A DNA stretch of 64,000 nt. Origin: an uncultured Vibrio sp. Its GTDB lineage: Bacteria > Pseudomonadota > Gammaproteobacteria > Enterobacterales > Vibrionaceae. A model generated the notes under the pieces. It had not been told where the DNA came from. It saw only the letters and a program-made list of their open reading frames with translations, and did not search any database. The position numbers and the translations under genes are program-made. Position 1 is the first letter of the stretch, and each line of letters opens with the position of its first letter. The stretch lies in the NCBI RefSeq assembly GCF_947488985.1, contig NZ_CANLBV010000002.1, forward strand, positions 35,564 to 99,563, read 5' to 3'. Shown piece after piece: positions 56,596-64,000 of the stretch.

Positions 56596-58476
56596 CTAGA
56601 CCTTAAAGCGTTCTACATCTCGGCGCATCGACTCTGCCGCGCTGCTCATTTCATTGTAGCTATTACGGCTGCTTTCTGCTTGTTGCGCCAGATTGTCAGA
56701 GGCATCTTTAATCCCTTGGGTATTACGACTGATGTCTTCGCTTACCGCACGTTGCTCTTCTGCTGCGCTCGCGATTTGCAGTGCCATGTCGTTGATTTCC
56801 GTGATCGCTTGGGTGATTTTTAGCAAGCTGCCATCGGCTTGCTCGGCGAAGCCAACGCTGTTTTCTGCCAATTGTGTACTGGTCGCCATGCTTTCTACGG
56901 CGTGCGCAGTATTCTTCTGTAGCGTATCAATCATCCCTCGGATCTCTTCCGTCGAGCCGTGGGTTCTTTGGCTGAGCACTCGAACTTCATCGGCAACAAC
57001 CGCAAAACCACGCCCTTGCTCACCAGCGCGCGCTGCTTCAATCGCCGCATTCAATGCCAATAGGTTGGTTTGCGCGGCAATGCCTTGAATCGTCGATAGG
57101 ATCTGGTTGATGCTTTGCGCGTTATTCTCTAATTCACGAATCACATTGGCCGCGTCTTCAACTTGTGTCGCTAAGCTAATAATGGCGTTGCGGTTTTGTT
57201 GAATCACTTCTTGGCCTTCATGACAAGCGGTGGAGGACGCTTGAGAGGCGGAGGCTGTCAGTTCAGCGTGACTAGCCACTTCGGCAGCGGTGGCCGACAT
57301 TTCATGGACCGCGGTCGCAATCTGATTGATGTCGTTTTGCTGATTCTCAATATGAATCGAAGATTGCGTCGTCAGTTGATAGGTTTTTTCTGTATGATTG
57401 TTCAGTTCATGGCTGTGCTCGATCACATCCTTGAACATGCCTTGCATTTGGTTTAAGAACTGATTCACTCGCTCGGCCAGTTTGCCAACCTCATCCATAC
57501 GAGCGATATCAATACGCTGAGTGAGATCGCCTTTACCTTGTGCAAGCTGAGTTAGCGAGTCAGATAAGGTTTGTAAAGGTGAAAGCAAGCGGTTGATGAC
57601 CATGGTGCTGATCACTGAAATGATGATGTACAAAATCAAAGAGGTAAGCGTAATAAATTGAATCGAGTCAGTGACGGCAGAAAAGGCCATCTCTTTGTCG
57701 AGCGTAATACCCAGCGACCAATTTGTGTTCGGGACGTTGGCCATATAGACCAGTTTATCGCCTTGACCAGGCCATGCGATCGTGGTGATCGTTTGGTTTT
57801 GCAGCAGTTGCGAGACCTTGTTGGCTGTTAGCTCAGGGTTCAAGCTGGTCAGCGGTTGCTGGCTTAAGGCTTCATCGTTGTACGCCACGATATTGTTATT
57901 ACCATCGACTAAAAATGCAAAACCATCGTTATCGAGATGTACATTGAGGACAGTATCAATAATGCTGGTGACGGTTAAGTCTGCAGCAAGCACGCCCTGT
58001 CGTTCACCATAGAAGGCTTTGGCAAAGCTGATGACAATACTGCCATCAATATCTTGATAAGGTTCGGTAATGATCAGCTCAGATGTCGCACTGGCATCGG
58101 TATACCAAGGACGGGTGCGCGGGTCATAGTCTGCTGGCACACTTTCCGTTTTGTCGCCGTAAGCGAAAACGCCATCACTGTATCCAGCGTAAACCGATAG
58201 AAAGTGTCCCGCACGTTTGGTCACCAATAACTCGCGATCCGAGTTCTGGTTTTTTGATATGGTTGATTCATTGGCCAGCATCATATCACTGTGAGTGGAC
58301 AGCCAATCGGCAATATAGTGGGTGGTGCTTGCGCTCACGCTTCTCATTTCTTGCTTGATCGCGGCGTTGGTTTCTTTATCAAGCTGGTGGACCGATATCC
58401 AAGCTTGAGCGCCACTGACTACGGCGATAATAACCGTAATCGCGACCTGAATTTTAAACTTAATGGTGTGCCTCAA
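56596..58476 (-). CDS. Methyl-accepting chemotaxis protein with dCache sensor
   Basis: This is a 626-residue receptor. A membrane helix is at about 8-28, a periplasmic dCache_1 domain at about 35-270 (DPRTRPWYTDA, GSIVISFAKAFYGERQGVLAADL), a second helix at about 275-298, a HAMP domain (RLLSPLQTLSDSLTQLAQGKGDLT), then a long coiled-coil with the hairpin tip IAAQTNLLALNAAIEAARAG. dCache domains commonly bind amino acids or organic acids. No C-terminal pentapeptide for CheR/CheB docking. Confidence 0.94.
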   Translation of the reverse strand: MRHTIKFKIQVAITVIIAVVSGAQAWISVHQLDKETNAAIKQEMRSVSASTTHYIADWLSTHSDMMLANESTISKNQNSDRELLVTKRAGHFLSVYAGYSDGVFAYGDKTESVPADYDPRTRPWYTDASATSELIITEPYQDIDGSIVISFAKAFYGERQGVLAADLTVTSIIDTVLNVHLDNDGFAFLVDGNNNIVAYNDEALSQQPLTSLNPELTANKVSQLLQNQTITTIAWPGQGDKLVYMANVPNTNWSLGITLDKEMAFSAVTDSIQFITLTSLILYIIISVISTMVINRLLSPLQTLSDSLTQLAQGKGDLTQRIDIARMDEVGKLAERVNQFLNQMQGMFKDVIEHSHELNNHTEKTYQLTTQSSIHIENQQNDINQIATAVHEMSATAAEVASHAELTASASQASSTACHEGQEVIQQNRNAIISLATQVEDAANVIRELENNAQSINQILSTIQGIAAQTNLLALNAAIEAARAGEQGRGFAVVADEVRVLSQRTHGSTEEIRGMIDTLQKNTAHAVESMATSTQLAENSVGFAEQADGSLLKITQAITEINDMALQIASAAEEQRAVSEDISRNTQGIKDASDNLAQQAESSRNSYNEMSSAAESMRRDVERFKV

Positions 58477-58911
58477 GGAATATTCCCCTTATTGAATAAA
58501 GGCCGATGTCAGTCACGATCGATAAGCGGTCATAAAGGGTGTCGAAACACTTGAGAACGGAGCCGGTTTTTCGACAAGCAGTGGATCTAAAATCGAAAAG
58601 ATCGACGCGTTAACAAGTCTTCCAATAAACTGGGGTGACAGACTAATGACTAGGGCGTGTAATGACAGTGACGTATTAGGCGATAAATTGATGGGTTGCT
58701 GATAGCAATATATTACCACCATCTTAGTCATAGTTTTATTAAATCATATTTAATGGGAAGCATTTTTATTTTATGCAATAGAAACAATCAAATAGCAAGG
58801 AGTGGTAATCAAAAGTCTTGCCAGGTAAGGGGTAAATAAGCCTGGTTTCCAGGCTTATGAGTATTTATGCGCGAACGTCATGGCAACGAATGCGTGCCTA
58901 ATGGTATGGCA
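58477..58911. other. 435-base gap between the chemoreceptor and DASS transporter genes
   Basis: A hairpin with 8-bp arms TGTCGAAA / TTTCGACA (58540-58576, 21-base loop) lies 64 bases before the chemoreceptor start. ATAAGCCTGG / CCAGGCTTAT (58836-58858) follows the DASS gene on the minus strand and may end its transcript, though no T-run is seen. No gene supported. Confidence 0.5.
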
Positions 58912-60327
58912 TCAGGTCAGAATGTACAGCGCGAGGTAGACCAGCAGCAGGCCAATAATCCCTAAGATCACCCCCATTTTCGCCATGTCTTTGCTTTCGA
59001 TAAGCCCGGTTGAGTAGGCCAATGAGTTAGGGGGGGTTGATACTGGCAGGATCATACCGAGCGATGCCGAGAAGGCGACCACAACCAGTAAGCCTTGCAA
59101 ACCGCCAATGGCGACCAAGCTTTCCATCGATGCGCCAATCGCAGCGGCTATTGGCATCAATAAGTTAGCGGTCGCGGTGTTGGACATGAAGTTCGCCATC
59201 AGCCAGCAGACAATCGATAGCGTCAGGACCACCGCTGTTGGCGAGAGAGATTGGTAGTCAATCGCGTGTGCGAGTGCAGCCGCTAAACCTGTTTTATCTA
59301 GGCCAATACCAATCGCGATCCCCCCGGCGACCAACCACAACACATCCCAGTTAATCAGCTTGAGTTCTTCCTTGCCCATGATGCCCGTTAGGGTAAAGGC
59401 AGCAAGAGGGATAATCGACACGACATAGGTGTTCATGCCATGCAGTTTGGTGGTCATCCACAATAGAATGGTGGCCGCAAAGGTGGCGTAAACGACGATC
59501 GCTCGCCAACTCTTTTGGAACTGCCCATCGAGCTTAAGCGCTAGGTTTTGCTGCTTGGAAGGGAAGATTTTCTGAAGAAGGAACCAAGCAATGGTCAGTT
59601 GGATGATCACAAAGGGTAAGCCCATCATCATCCAACTGAGAAAGTCGATGCTGTGTTCACCCGTCAGGTATTGCAGGGCGATGGCATTGGGTGGCGTGCC
59701 GATGGGGGTGGCGATGCCTCCCGTGTTGGCCGCAATCGGTATACATAAGACTAACGCCTTGATCCCGATATCGCCTTTGGGTGCTGACGCCACAATTGGG
59801 CCAAGCAGTGCGAGCATCATCACCGTTGTGGCGGTGTTGGACATAAACATTGAGAACACGGCGGTGATCAGCATTAAGCCCAGCATAATAAAGCGTGGCT
59901 GCGTACCAAATGGCTTTAATAGAACGCGCGCTAGGTTGTTGTCGAGTTCGTACTTAGACGCAGAGATGGCGAGAGCAAAGCCACCCATGAATAGAATGAT
60001 GATCGGCGACGAAAAGGCAGCGAAAATGTCGGTATAGTGGATTAACTCTCCAAGATCGTGACCTGTGGGAGGCTGCCTAAAAAAGTGCAAGCCTTTGTCG
60101 GAGATCATCACCAATTCAAGGGTGATGATCAGGATAGAGGTCGCGAATACCGGCACGGGCTCTAGCACCCACAGCAGTGCGGCTAATAAGAATATCGCCA
60201 ACAAGCGGTGCTGAATCAGCGTCAGATCATCGATGGGGATCGAATCTATCGGCATTAGGAGCACGCCTAGTGGGATTGCAAAACAGATCAACAGCTTGAT
60301 GAGAACGCCAATATTAAGCCTAGGCAT
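58912..60327 (-). CDS. DASS (SLC13)-family sodium/dicarboxylate or sulfate symporter
   Basis: This 471-residue protein has about 11 helices and two family SNT motifs (MFMSNTATTVMML and NFMSNTATANLLMP), each followed by a proline-rich hairpin (GTPPNAIAL, VSTPPNSLAYSTGLI). Such proteins import succinate, malate, fumarate or citrate with Na+. The SNT motifs support a carboxylate substrate. Confidence 0.92.
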   Translation of the reverse strand: MPRLNIGVLIKLLICFAIPLGVLLMPIDSIPIDDLTLIQHRLLAIFLLAALLWVLEPVPVFATSILIITLELVMISDKGLHFFRQPPTGHDLGELIHYTDIFAAFSSPIIILFMGGFALAISASKYELDNNLARVLLKPFGTQPRFIMLGLMLITAVFSMFMSNTATTVMMLALLGPIVASAPKGDIGIKALVLCIPIAANTGGIATPIGTPPNAIALQYLTGEHSIDFLSWMMMGLPFVIIQLTIAWFLLQKIFPSKQQNLALKLDGQFQKSWRAIVVYATFAATILLWMTTKLHGMNTYVVSIIPLAAFTLTGIMGKEELKLINWDVLWLVAGGIAIGIGLDKTGLAAALAHAIDYQSLSPTAVVLTLSIVCWLMANFMSNTATANLLMPIAAAIGASMESLVAIGGLQGLLVVVAFSASLGMILPVSTPPNSLAYSTGLIESKDMAKMGVILGIIGLLLVYLALYILT

Positions 60328-60480
60328 ATGAGAAAGACCCTATGAAAAAAATCTTCAAATAGAGTAATTTATCTGGCGTTTTACTGCTTGGAGGCGAGCG
60401 GTAAAATTGGAAACTCGCTTCAGGTTTCGGCCACTGTTTTGTCTTTCGTCAATATTTGCTCCAGTGATCGGGCTTTGGTG

Positions 60481-60590
60481 GTGTGTGAGTTAGAGAGTTT
60501 TGTGGATTCGAGTTAGAGATGTGTGTGAGTTAGAGTTAGAAATGCGTGTGAGTTAGAGTTAGAGAGATATGTGGGTTAGGTTAGAGAGAG
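60481..60590. repeat. Degenerate GTGTGTGAGTTAGAG tandem array
   Basis: Units GTGTGTGAGTTAGAG / ATGCGTGTGAGTTAGAGTTAGA and variants repeat about five times. Together with the array at 60628-60722 it fills the 416-base gap between the DASS gene and psd. Confidence 0.8.
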
Positions 60591-60594
60591 CATC

Positions 60595-60624
60595 AAAAAG
60601 GCGAGCTGAACCGCTCGCCTTTCT
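60595..60624. terminator. Terminator downstream of psd
   Basis: GGCGAGC / GCTCGCC with extending AAA/TTT pairs forms a 10-bp stem. On the minus strand it is followed by TTTTT, so it can end the psd transcript. Confidence 0.8.
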
Positions 60625-60627
60625 ATG

Positions 60628-60722
60628 TTTACGTTTTGAGATATTTACGTTTTGATATATCAACGCTTGAGATATCTATGCCTTGAAATAGCTACGTCTT
60701 GAAATAGCTACGTCTTGAAACA
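60628..60722. repeat. Degenerate 16-bp tandem array just after psd
   Basis: Six units such as TTTACGTTTTGAGATA, TCTATGCCTTGAAATA and GCTACGTCTTGAAATA (the last two nearly identical) lie between the terminator and the psd stop. Confidence 0.88.
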
Positions 60723-60743
60723 GAAACAGAGTCGACTGCGAAT

Positions 60744-61661
60744 TTACTCTGAATCAGCTTGTGCTTCCGTTTCTGCTTCCGCCTTCGCTTCTGCAGACGC
60801 AAGGTGCGCGTAAGGGGTGCCAAGAACCGTTTTCTCACCATTTCGCATGGTTTCGTCAAACTTGATTGCATCTTTAGCGAACAGGTTGATAACGGTTGAA
60901 CCAAGCTTAAAACGGCCCATCTCTTCGCCTTTCTTCAAGATGATTGCTTTGTCACCTTGTGCAGGGTAATCCCATTTGTAAATGGTGTTACCGCGTGGTG
61001 GCGTGATGGTGCCAGCCCATACTTGCTCAATGCTACCCACAATTGTCGCACCAACCAGTACTTGAGCCATAGGACCCAACTCAGTATCAAAGATACACAC
61101 TACACGCTCGTTACGTGCAAATAGATTGGGAACATTCTCTGCCGTTAGCGGGTTTACTGAGAAAAGATCACCCGGAACGTAGATCATCTGGCGCAGTGTG
61201 CCATCGCATGGCATGTGTACGCGGTGGTAATCGCTTGGCGATAAGTAAAGTGTCGCGAATTCGCCGTCTTTAAACTCATCGGCTAGGCTTGCATCACCAC
61301 CCAATAGCTCACGCGCTGAGTAGCTGTGACCTTTCGCTTGAATAAGTTGACCGTCAGTGATCGGGCCAAATTGGCTGACGCGCGCATCGGCTGGGTGAAC
61401 AATAACCGACTCGCCTTCAGCGATAGGGCGCATGCCTTCTTTTAATTCACGTACGAAGAATTCATTAAATGTTTTAAAGTGTTTTGGATCGCTATGCAGC
61501 GCTTCATCCATGTTCACTTTGTATTGCTTGATGAACCAGTTGATGATCGCTGTCGTTAAGCCGCCCGCTTTAGCCGCCGCCAGTTTGCCGACCAGACGAG
61601 TCAGTCCATGTTGTGGAATACAGTACTGCAACCCAACTTTAATCTTATCCATTGTATTCAT
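60744..61661 (-). CDS. psd: Phosphatidylserine decarboxylase proenzyme
   Basis: This 305-residue enzyme makes phosphatidylethanolamine from phosphatidylserine. [41 protein letters not shown] (catalytic His) and the self-cleavage site LGST in [13 protein letters not shown], which yields the pyruvoyl group, are clear. The last 20 residues are Ala/Glu-rich ([16 protein letters not shown]), absent from E. coli Psd and probably another degenerate repeat. rsgA lies upstream on the same strand, as in E. coli. Confidence 0.96.
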   Translation of the reverse strand: MNTMDKIKVGLQYCIPQHGLTRLVGKLAAAKAGGLTTAIINWFIKQYKVNMDEALHSDPKHFKTFNEFFVRELKEGMRPIAEGESVIVHPADARVSQFGPITDGQLIQAKGHSYSARELLGGDASLADEFKDGEFATLYLSPSDYHRVHMPCDGTLRQMIYVPGDLFSVNPLTAENVPNLFARNERVVCIFDTELGPMAQVLVGATIVGSIEQVWAGTITPPRGNTIYKWDYPAQGDKAIILKKGEEMGRFKLGSTVINLFAKDAIKFDETMRNGEKTVLGTPYAHLASAEAKAEAETEAQADSE

Positions 61662-61793
61662 TTTCCAATGCTGTTTGTTGTTGAGGCAAATGGCTTTTCG
61701 CTATCAAGATTGACCGCTTTGAACGCCGACAGCTTGCTATGCCGATTGCCCCAAATAAAAATTGTTTTCAATGCCAATCAGTTGATGGCGCTT

Positions 61794-61827
61794 AGGGCGC
61801 GAGATGTTACTTAAAATCACGCGCCCT
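61794..61827. other. Hairpin between rsgA and psd
   Basis: AGGGCGCG and CGCGCCCT are 8-bp inverted arms around an 18-base loop in the 202-base rsgA-psd spacer. There is no T-run, so read-through to psd is likely. Confidence 0.4.
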
Positions 61828-61863
61828 GTCAGTAAAGGCACATATTTGCTGACAAAAATGCGA

Positions 61864-62919
61864 CTAAAGATCCGCTTTCTTATTGCGAGAATACTGGCGG
61901 TTGTCTTTGTTGCCCGCCATGCTCTCGATAATTCTATGATAGTTATCAAATCGCAACTTGCTAATTTTGCCCGCCTCTACCGCTTCACGCAGGATACAAC
62001 CCGGATCATCGTTATGTTTACAGTCTCGGAACTTACAGCCACCCAGGTAAGGTTTAAACTCGATAAAGGCTTCTGTTATTTCGTCAGGTTCTAGGTGCCA
62101 CAAGCCAAACTCACGCACGCCTGGCGAGTCAATTAGGTCACCACCGGAAGGGAAGTGATACAAACGTGCCGCGGTTGTGGTGTGCTGACCAAGCCCAGAG
62201 TTCTCAGAGACTTCGCCTTCTTCGATGTCGAGTGTTGGCATCAGCGCATTTACTAGGCTGGATTTACCCACACCGGATTGACCAACAAAGATGTTGATGC
62301 GGTCTTTAAGTTCAGCCTCTAGCTCTTTGATGCCGTAGCCCGACTCTTTACTGACGAACATCACTTTGTAGCCGATCTTCTCGTACTCTTTGAGTGTTTC
62401 ACGGTATTCAGCTATCTGCGCTTCGCTCAGTAAATCCACCTTGTTGAGTACAACAAGCGGTGCAATATTCACGGTTTCAGACGCGATCAAGTAACGGTCG
62501 ATAATATTAAGTGATAGCTCTGGTAGCACAGCTGAGACGATAACCATTTGGTCAACGTTAGCCGCAACCGGTTTTAGACCGTCGTAGTAATCAGGGCGAG
62601 TCAGCATTGACGTTCTCGGTTCAACCGCTTCAACAACCCCTGAAATACCCGCCATCGACTCTAGGCCTGCGCGCCAAGTCACTCGGTCACCAGAAACTAA
62701 GGTCTCGATACTACGGCGTAGATTACAACGATGAACTTCGTTCGTTTCAAGATCTTCGATATCAGCATGCTGGCCAAAGCGCGTGATCACTAATCCACTC
62801 TTTGTTCCACCCAGCATATTCTCATCCCACTGGATTGAATCTTCTTTCTTGAGTCGCTTGTTCTGGTTGCTACGTACGCGACGCACTTGACCTTTGGTTA
62901 ATTTCTTTTTTTTAGCCAC
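61864..62919 (-). CDS. rsgA: Small ribosomal subunit biogenesis GTPase RsgA
   Basis: This is a 351-residue circularly permuted GTPase acting on late 30S maturation. An N-terminal OB fold is followed by G4 NKVD, G1 [10 protein letters not shown] and G3 DSPGV in permuted order, then a zinc knuckle [14 protein letters not shown]. The N-terminus ([21 protein letters not shown]) is the usual basic rRNA-binding stretch. Divergent from orn, as in other gammaproteobacteria. Confidence 0.97.
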   Translation of the reverse strand: MAKKKKLTKGQVRRVRSNQNKRLKKEDSIQWDENMLGGTKSGLVITRFGQHADIEDLETNEVHRCNLRRSIETLVSGDRVTWRAGLESMAGISGVVEAVEPRTSMLTRPDYYDGLKPVAANVDQMVIVSAVLPELSLNIIDRYLIASETVNIAPLVVLNKVDLLSEAQIAEYRETLKEYEKIGYKVMFVSKESGYGIKELEAELKDRINIFVGQSGVGKSSLVNALMPTLDIEEGEVSENSGLGQHTTTAARLYHFPSGGDLIDSPGVREFGLWHLEPDEITEAFIEFKPYLGGCKFRDCKHNDDPGCILREAVEAGKISKLRFDNYHRIIESMAGNKDNRQYSRNKKADL

Positions 62920-63069
62920 AATTTTTCACTTAACACATCTAACTTGATGATTGGGAACTCAAACACAATCTTACTGGTGCCAGACCAACGTCATGGACCT
63001 AAAGCTAGTTTGAGTATAGTTAATTGGGTATAGTACCTCTTTTACACATAAACAAATAGGCGACGCCTT

Positions 63070-63615
63070 ATGTCCTTTAGCGATCAGAATCTTATTTGGG
63101 TTGATCTAGAGATGACGGGACTTGATCCTGAAACTCATAAAATCATTGAAATTGCGACTATCGTGACAGATAGTGAGCTTAACATTTTGGCTGAAGGGCC
63201 TGTCTTAGCTATCCATCAACCTCAGAGTGAATTGGATAAGATGGATGAGTGGTGCACAACGACTCACACTGGCAGTGGTCTAGTGAAGCGAATTCAAGAG
63301 AGCACGGTTTCAGAGCAAGATGCGATTCAGCAAACGATTGAGTTTCTTGAAAAGTGGGTACCAAAAGGTAAGTCACCGATTTGTGGCAACAGCATTGGTC
63401 AAGATCGCCGCTTCCTCTACAAGCACATGCCAGAGTTGGAAGAGTACTTCCACTACCGTTATGTTGACGTAAGCACGCTAAAGGAACTGACTCGCCGTTG
63501 GAAACCTGAAGTATTAGATGGGTTTTCTAAGTCGGGTTGTCATCTTGCATTAGACGATATTCGAGAGTCGATCGCTGAGCTGCAGTACTACCGAAAAACG
63601 ATTATTAATATCTAG
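63070..63615 (+). CDS. orn: Oligoribonuclease
   Basis: This 181-residue DEDDh exonuclease degrades 2-5-nt RNA, including pGpG from cyclic-di-GMP turnover. [23 protein letters not shown] and [11 protein letters not shown] carry the acidic and histidine residues. Length is standard. A tRNA-Gly pair follows. Confidence 0.97.
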   Translation: MSFSDQNLIWVDLEMTGLDPETHKIIEIATIVTDSELNILAEGPVLAIHQPQSELDKMDEWCTTTHTGSGLVKRIQESTVSEQDAIQQTIEFLEKWVPKGKSPICGNSIGQDRRFLYKHMPELEEYFHYRYVDVSTLKELTRRWKPEVLDGFSKSGCHLALDDIRESIAELQYYRKTIINI

Positions 63616-63733
63616 TCGTATGAAATGTTCACGTTTACCTAACTTTTCAGTGACATAAGAGCCGTTTTTTTTGCAAATTTGTGTGCTTTTACAGCAGTTG
63701 AACAAAAAAATCCTTAATTTTGCATTTAAGGAC

Positions 63734-63761
63734 TTGCATCACAAAAAAATGCTCTTATAAT
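63734..63761 (+). promoter_or_regulatory. tRNA promoter
   Basis: TTGCAT (63734-63739) and a perfect TATAAT (63756-63761) are 16 bases apart, followed by a GC-rich discriminator (TTCGCAGCCC) typical of stringently controlled stable-RNA promoters. It lies 35 bases before the first tRNA-Gly. Confidence 0.8.
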
Positions 63762-63796
63762 TCGCAGCCCTGAACGACGAAAGACGTTTTCAGATT

Positions 63797-63872
63797 GCGA
63801 TACTAGCTCAGTTGGTAGAGCGCAACCTTGCCAAGGTTGAGGTCATCGGTTCGAACCCGATGTATCGCTCCA
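63797..63872 (+). tRNA. tRNA-Gly (anticodon GCC)
   Basis: A 76-base cloverleaf: acceptor GCGATAC / GTATCGC, D-arm GCTCAGTTGGTAGAGC, anticodon stem-loop CAACCTTGCCAAGGTTG with GCC, T-arm ATCGGTTCGAACCCGAT and an encoded CCA. Confidence 0.97.
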
Positions 63873-63925
63873 GTTTGTAGGTTATGGCGAAAGCGGTAAT
63901 CGAAAGGTGAAAGACCTTTTATTAT

Positions 63926-64000
63926 GCGATACTAGCTCAGTTGGTAGAGCGCAACCTTGCCAAGGTTGAGGTCATCGGTTCGAACCCGATGTATCGCTCC
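63926..64000 (+). tRNA. tRNA-Gly (anticodon GCC), cut at the window edge
   Basis: Identical to the first copy over all 75 bases present; the terminal A of CCA is beyond the window. It is separated from the first gene by 53 bases, so the two come from one precursor. Confidence 0.96.

Overview
The window looks like a piece of the larger chromosome of a Vibrio, most likely of the Splendidus clade. The evidence is the housekeeping order orn - rsgA - psd - epmA - frdABCD - efp/epmB - VC2662-type protein - groESL, a secreted GH18 chitinase, tandem tRNA-Gly(GCC) genes, and a large surface-polysaccharide locus beginning with gfcABCD-wza-wzb-wzc. No database search was possible; all assignments rest on motifs, lengths, gene order and family knowledge.

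Layout. (1) 1-4685, minus strand: a partial SAM methyltransferase, Wzt and Wzm (ABC-type polysaccharide exporter) and a WbpM-like UDP-HexNAc 4,6-dehydratase. (2) 4874-6652, plus strand: a sugar reductase/epimerase and a small phosphoglycosyl transferase, which with the dehydratase could make and attach a 6-deoxy-HexNAc first sugar. (3) 7007-15851: gfcA-gfcB-gfcC-gfcD, wza, wzb and wzc, the envelope export and tyrosine-kinase control genes of a group-4-like capsule. (4) 16030-19589: a small phage-like island (3TM holin, TTG-start amidase, two unknown proteins, HTH replication-type protein) with no virion genes. (5) 19705-31701: a JUMPStart/ops leader, rmlBADC, then a strongly AT-rich strain-specific block (wzx, an unassigned protein, a kinase-fold protein, wzy, two GT2 transferases), an ISAs1-type transposase remnant and wecA. 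(6) 32196-36405: ugd, a DHH phosphoesterase and gpmI. (7) 36688-64000: mostly core genes (MATE, groES/groEL, AbgT transporter plus TonB receptor, VC2662-type protein, epmB/efp, chitinase, frdABCD, epmA, EamA, chemoreceptor, DASS transporter, psd, rsgA, orn, tRNA-Gly x2).

How it fits together. RmlBADC would supply dTDP-L-rhamnose to the GT2 transferases, WecA or the small PGT would start the lipid-linked unit, Wzx/Wzy would flip and polymerise it, and Wza/Wzb/Wzc with GfcB-D would export it. The ops element points to RfaH-dependent antitermination across the long operon. A separate Wzm/Wzt system with a coupled methyltransferase lies next door on the other strand. All three dedicated EF-P modification/target genes (efp, epmA, epmB) are present.

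The most unusual property is a large population of short degenerate tandem repeats. They occur both between genes (6, 7, 8 and about 16-24 bp units) and inside at least six genes, where the units are always 15, 18 or 21 bp and so keep the frame. A second layer is a family of intergenic palindromic elements (outer arms ATTCTGAA/TTCAGAAT or ATTCCAGA/TCTGGAAT). Two of these sit between groES and groEL, and two perfect 46-bp direct copies flank the holin gene. The best candidates for undescribed biology are the unassigned-protein/kinase pair at 24813-26626, the holin-amidase cassette inside the capsule locus, and the tandem-repeat phenomenon itself.
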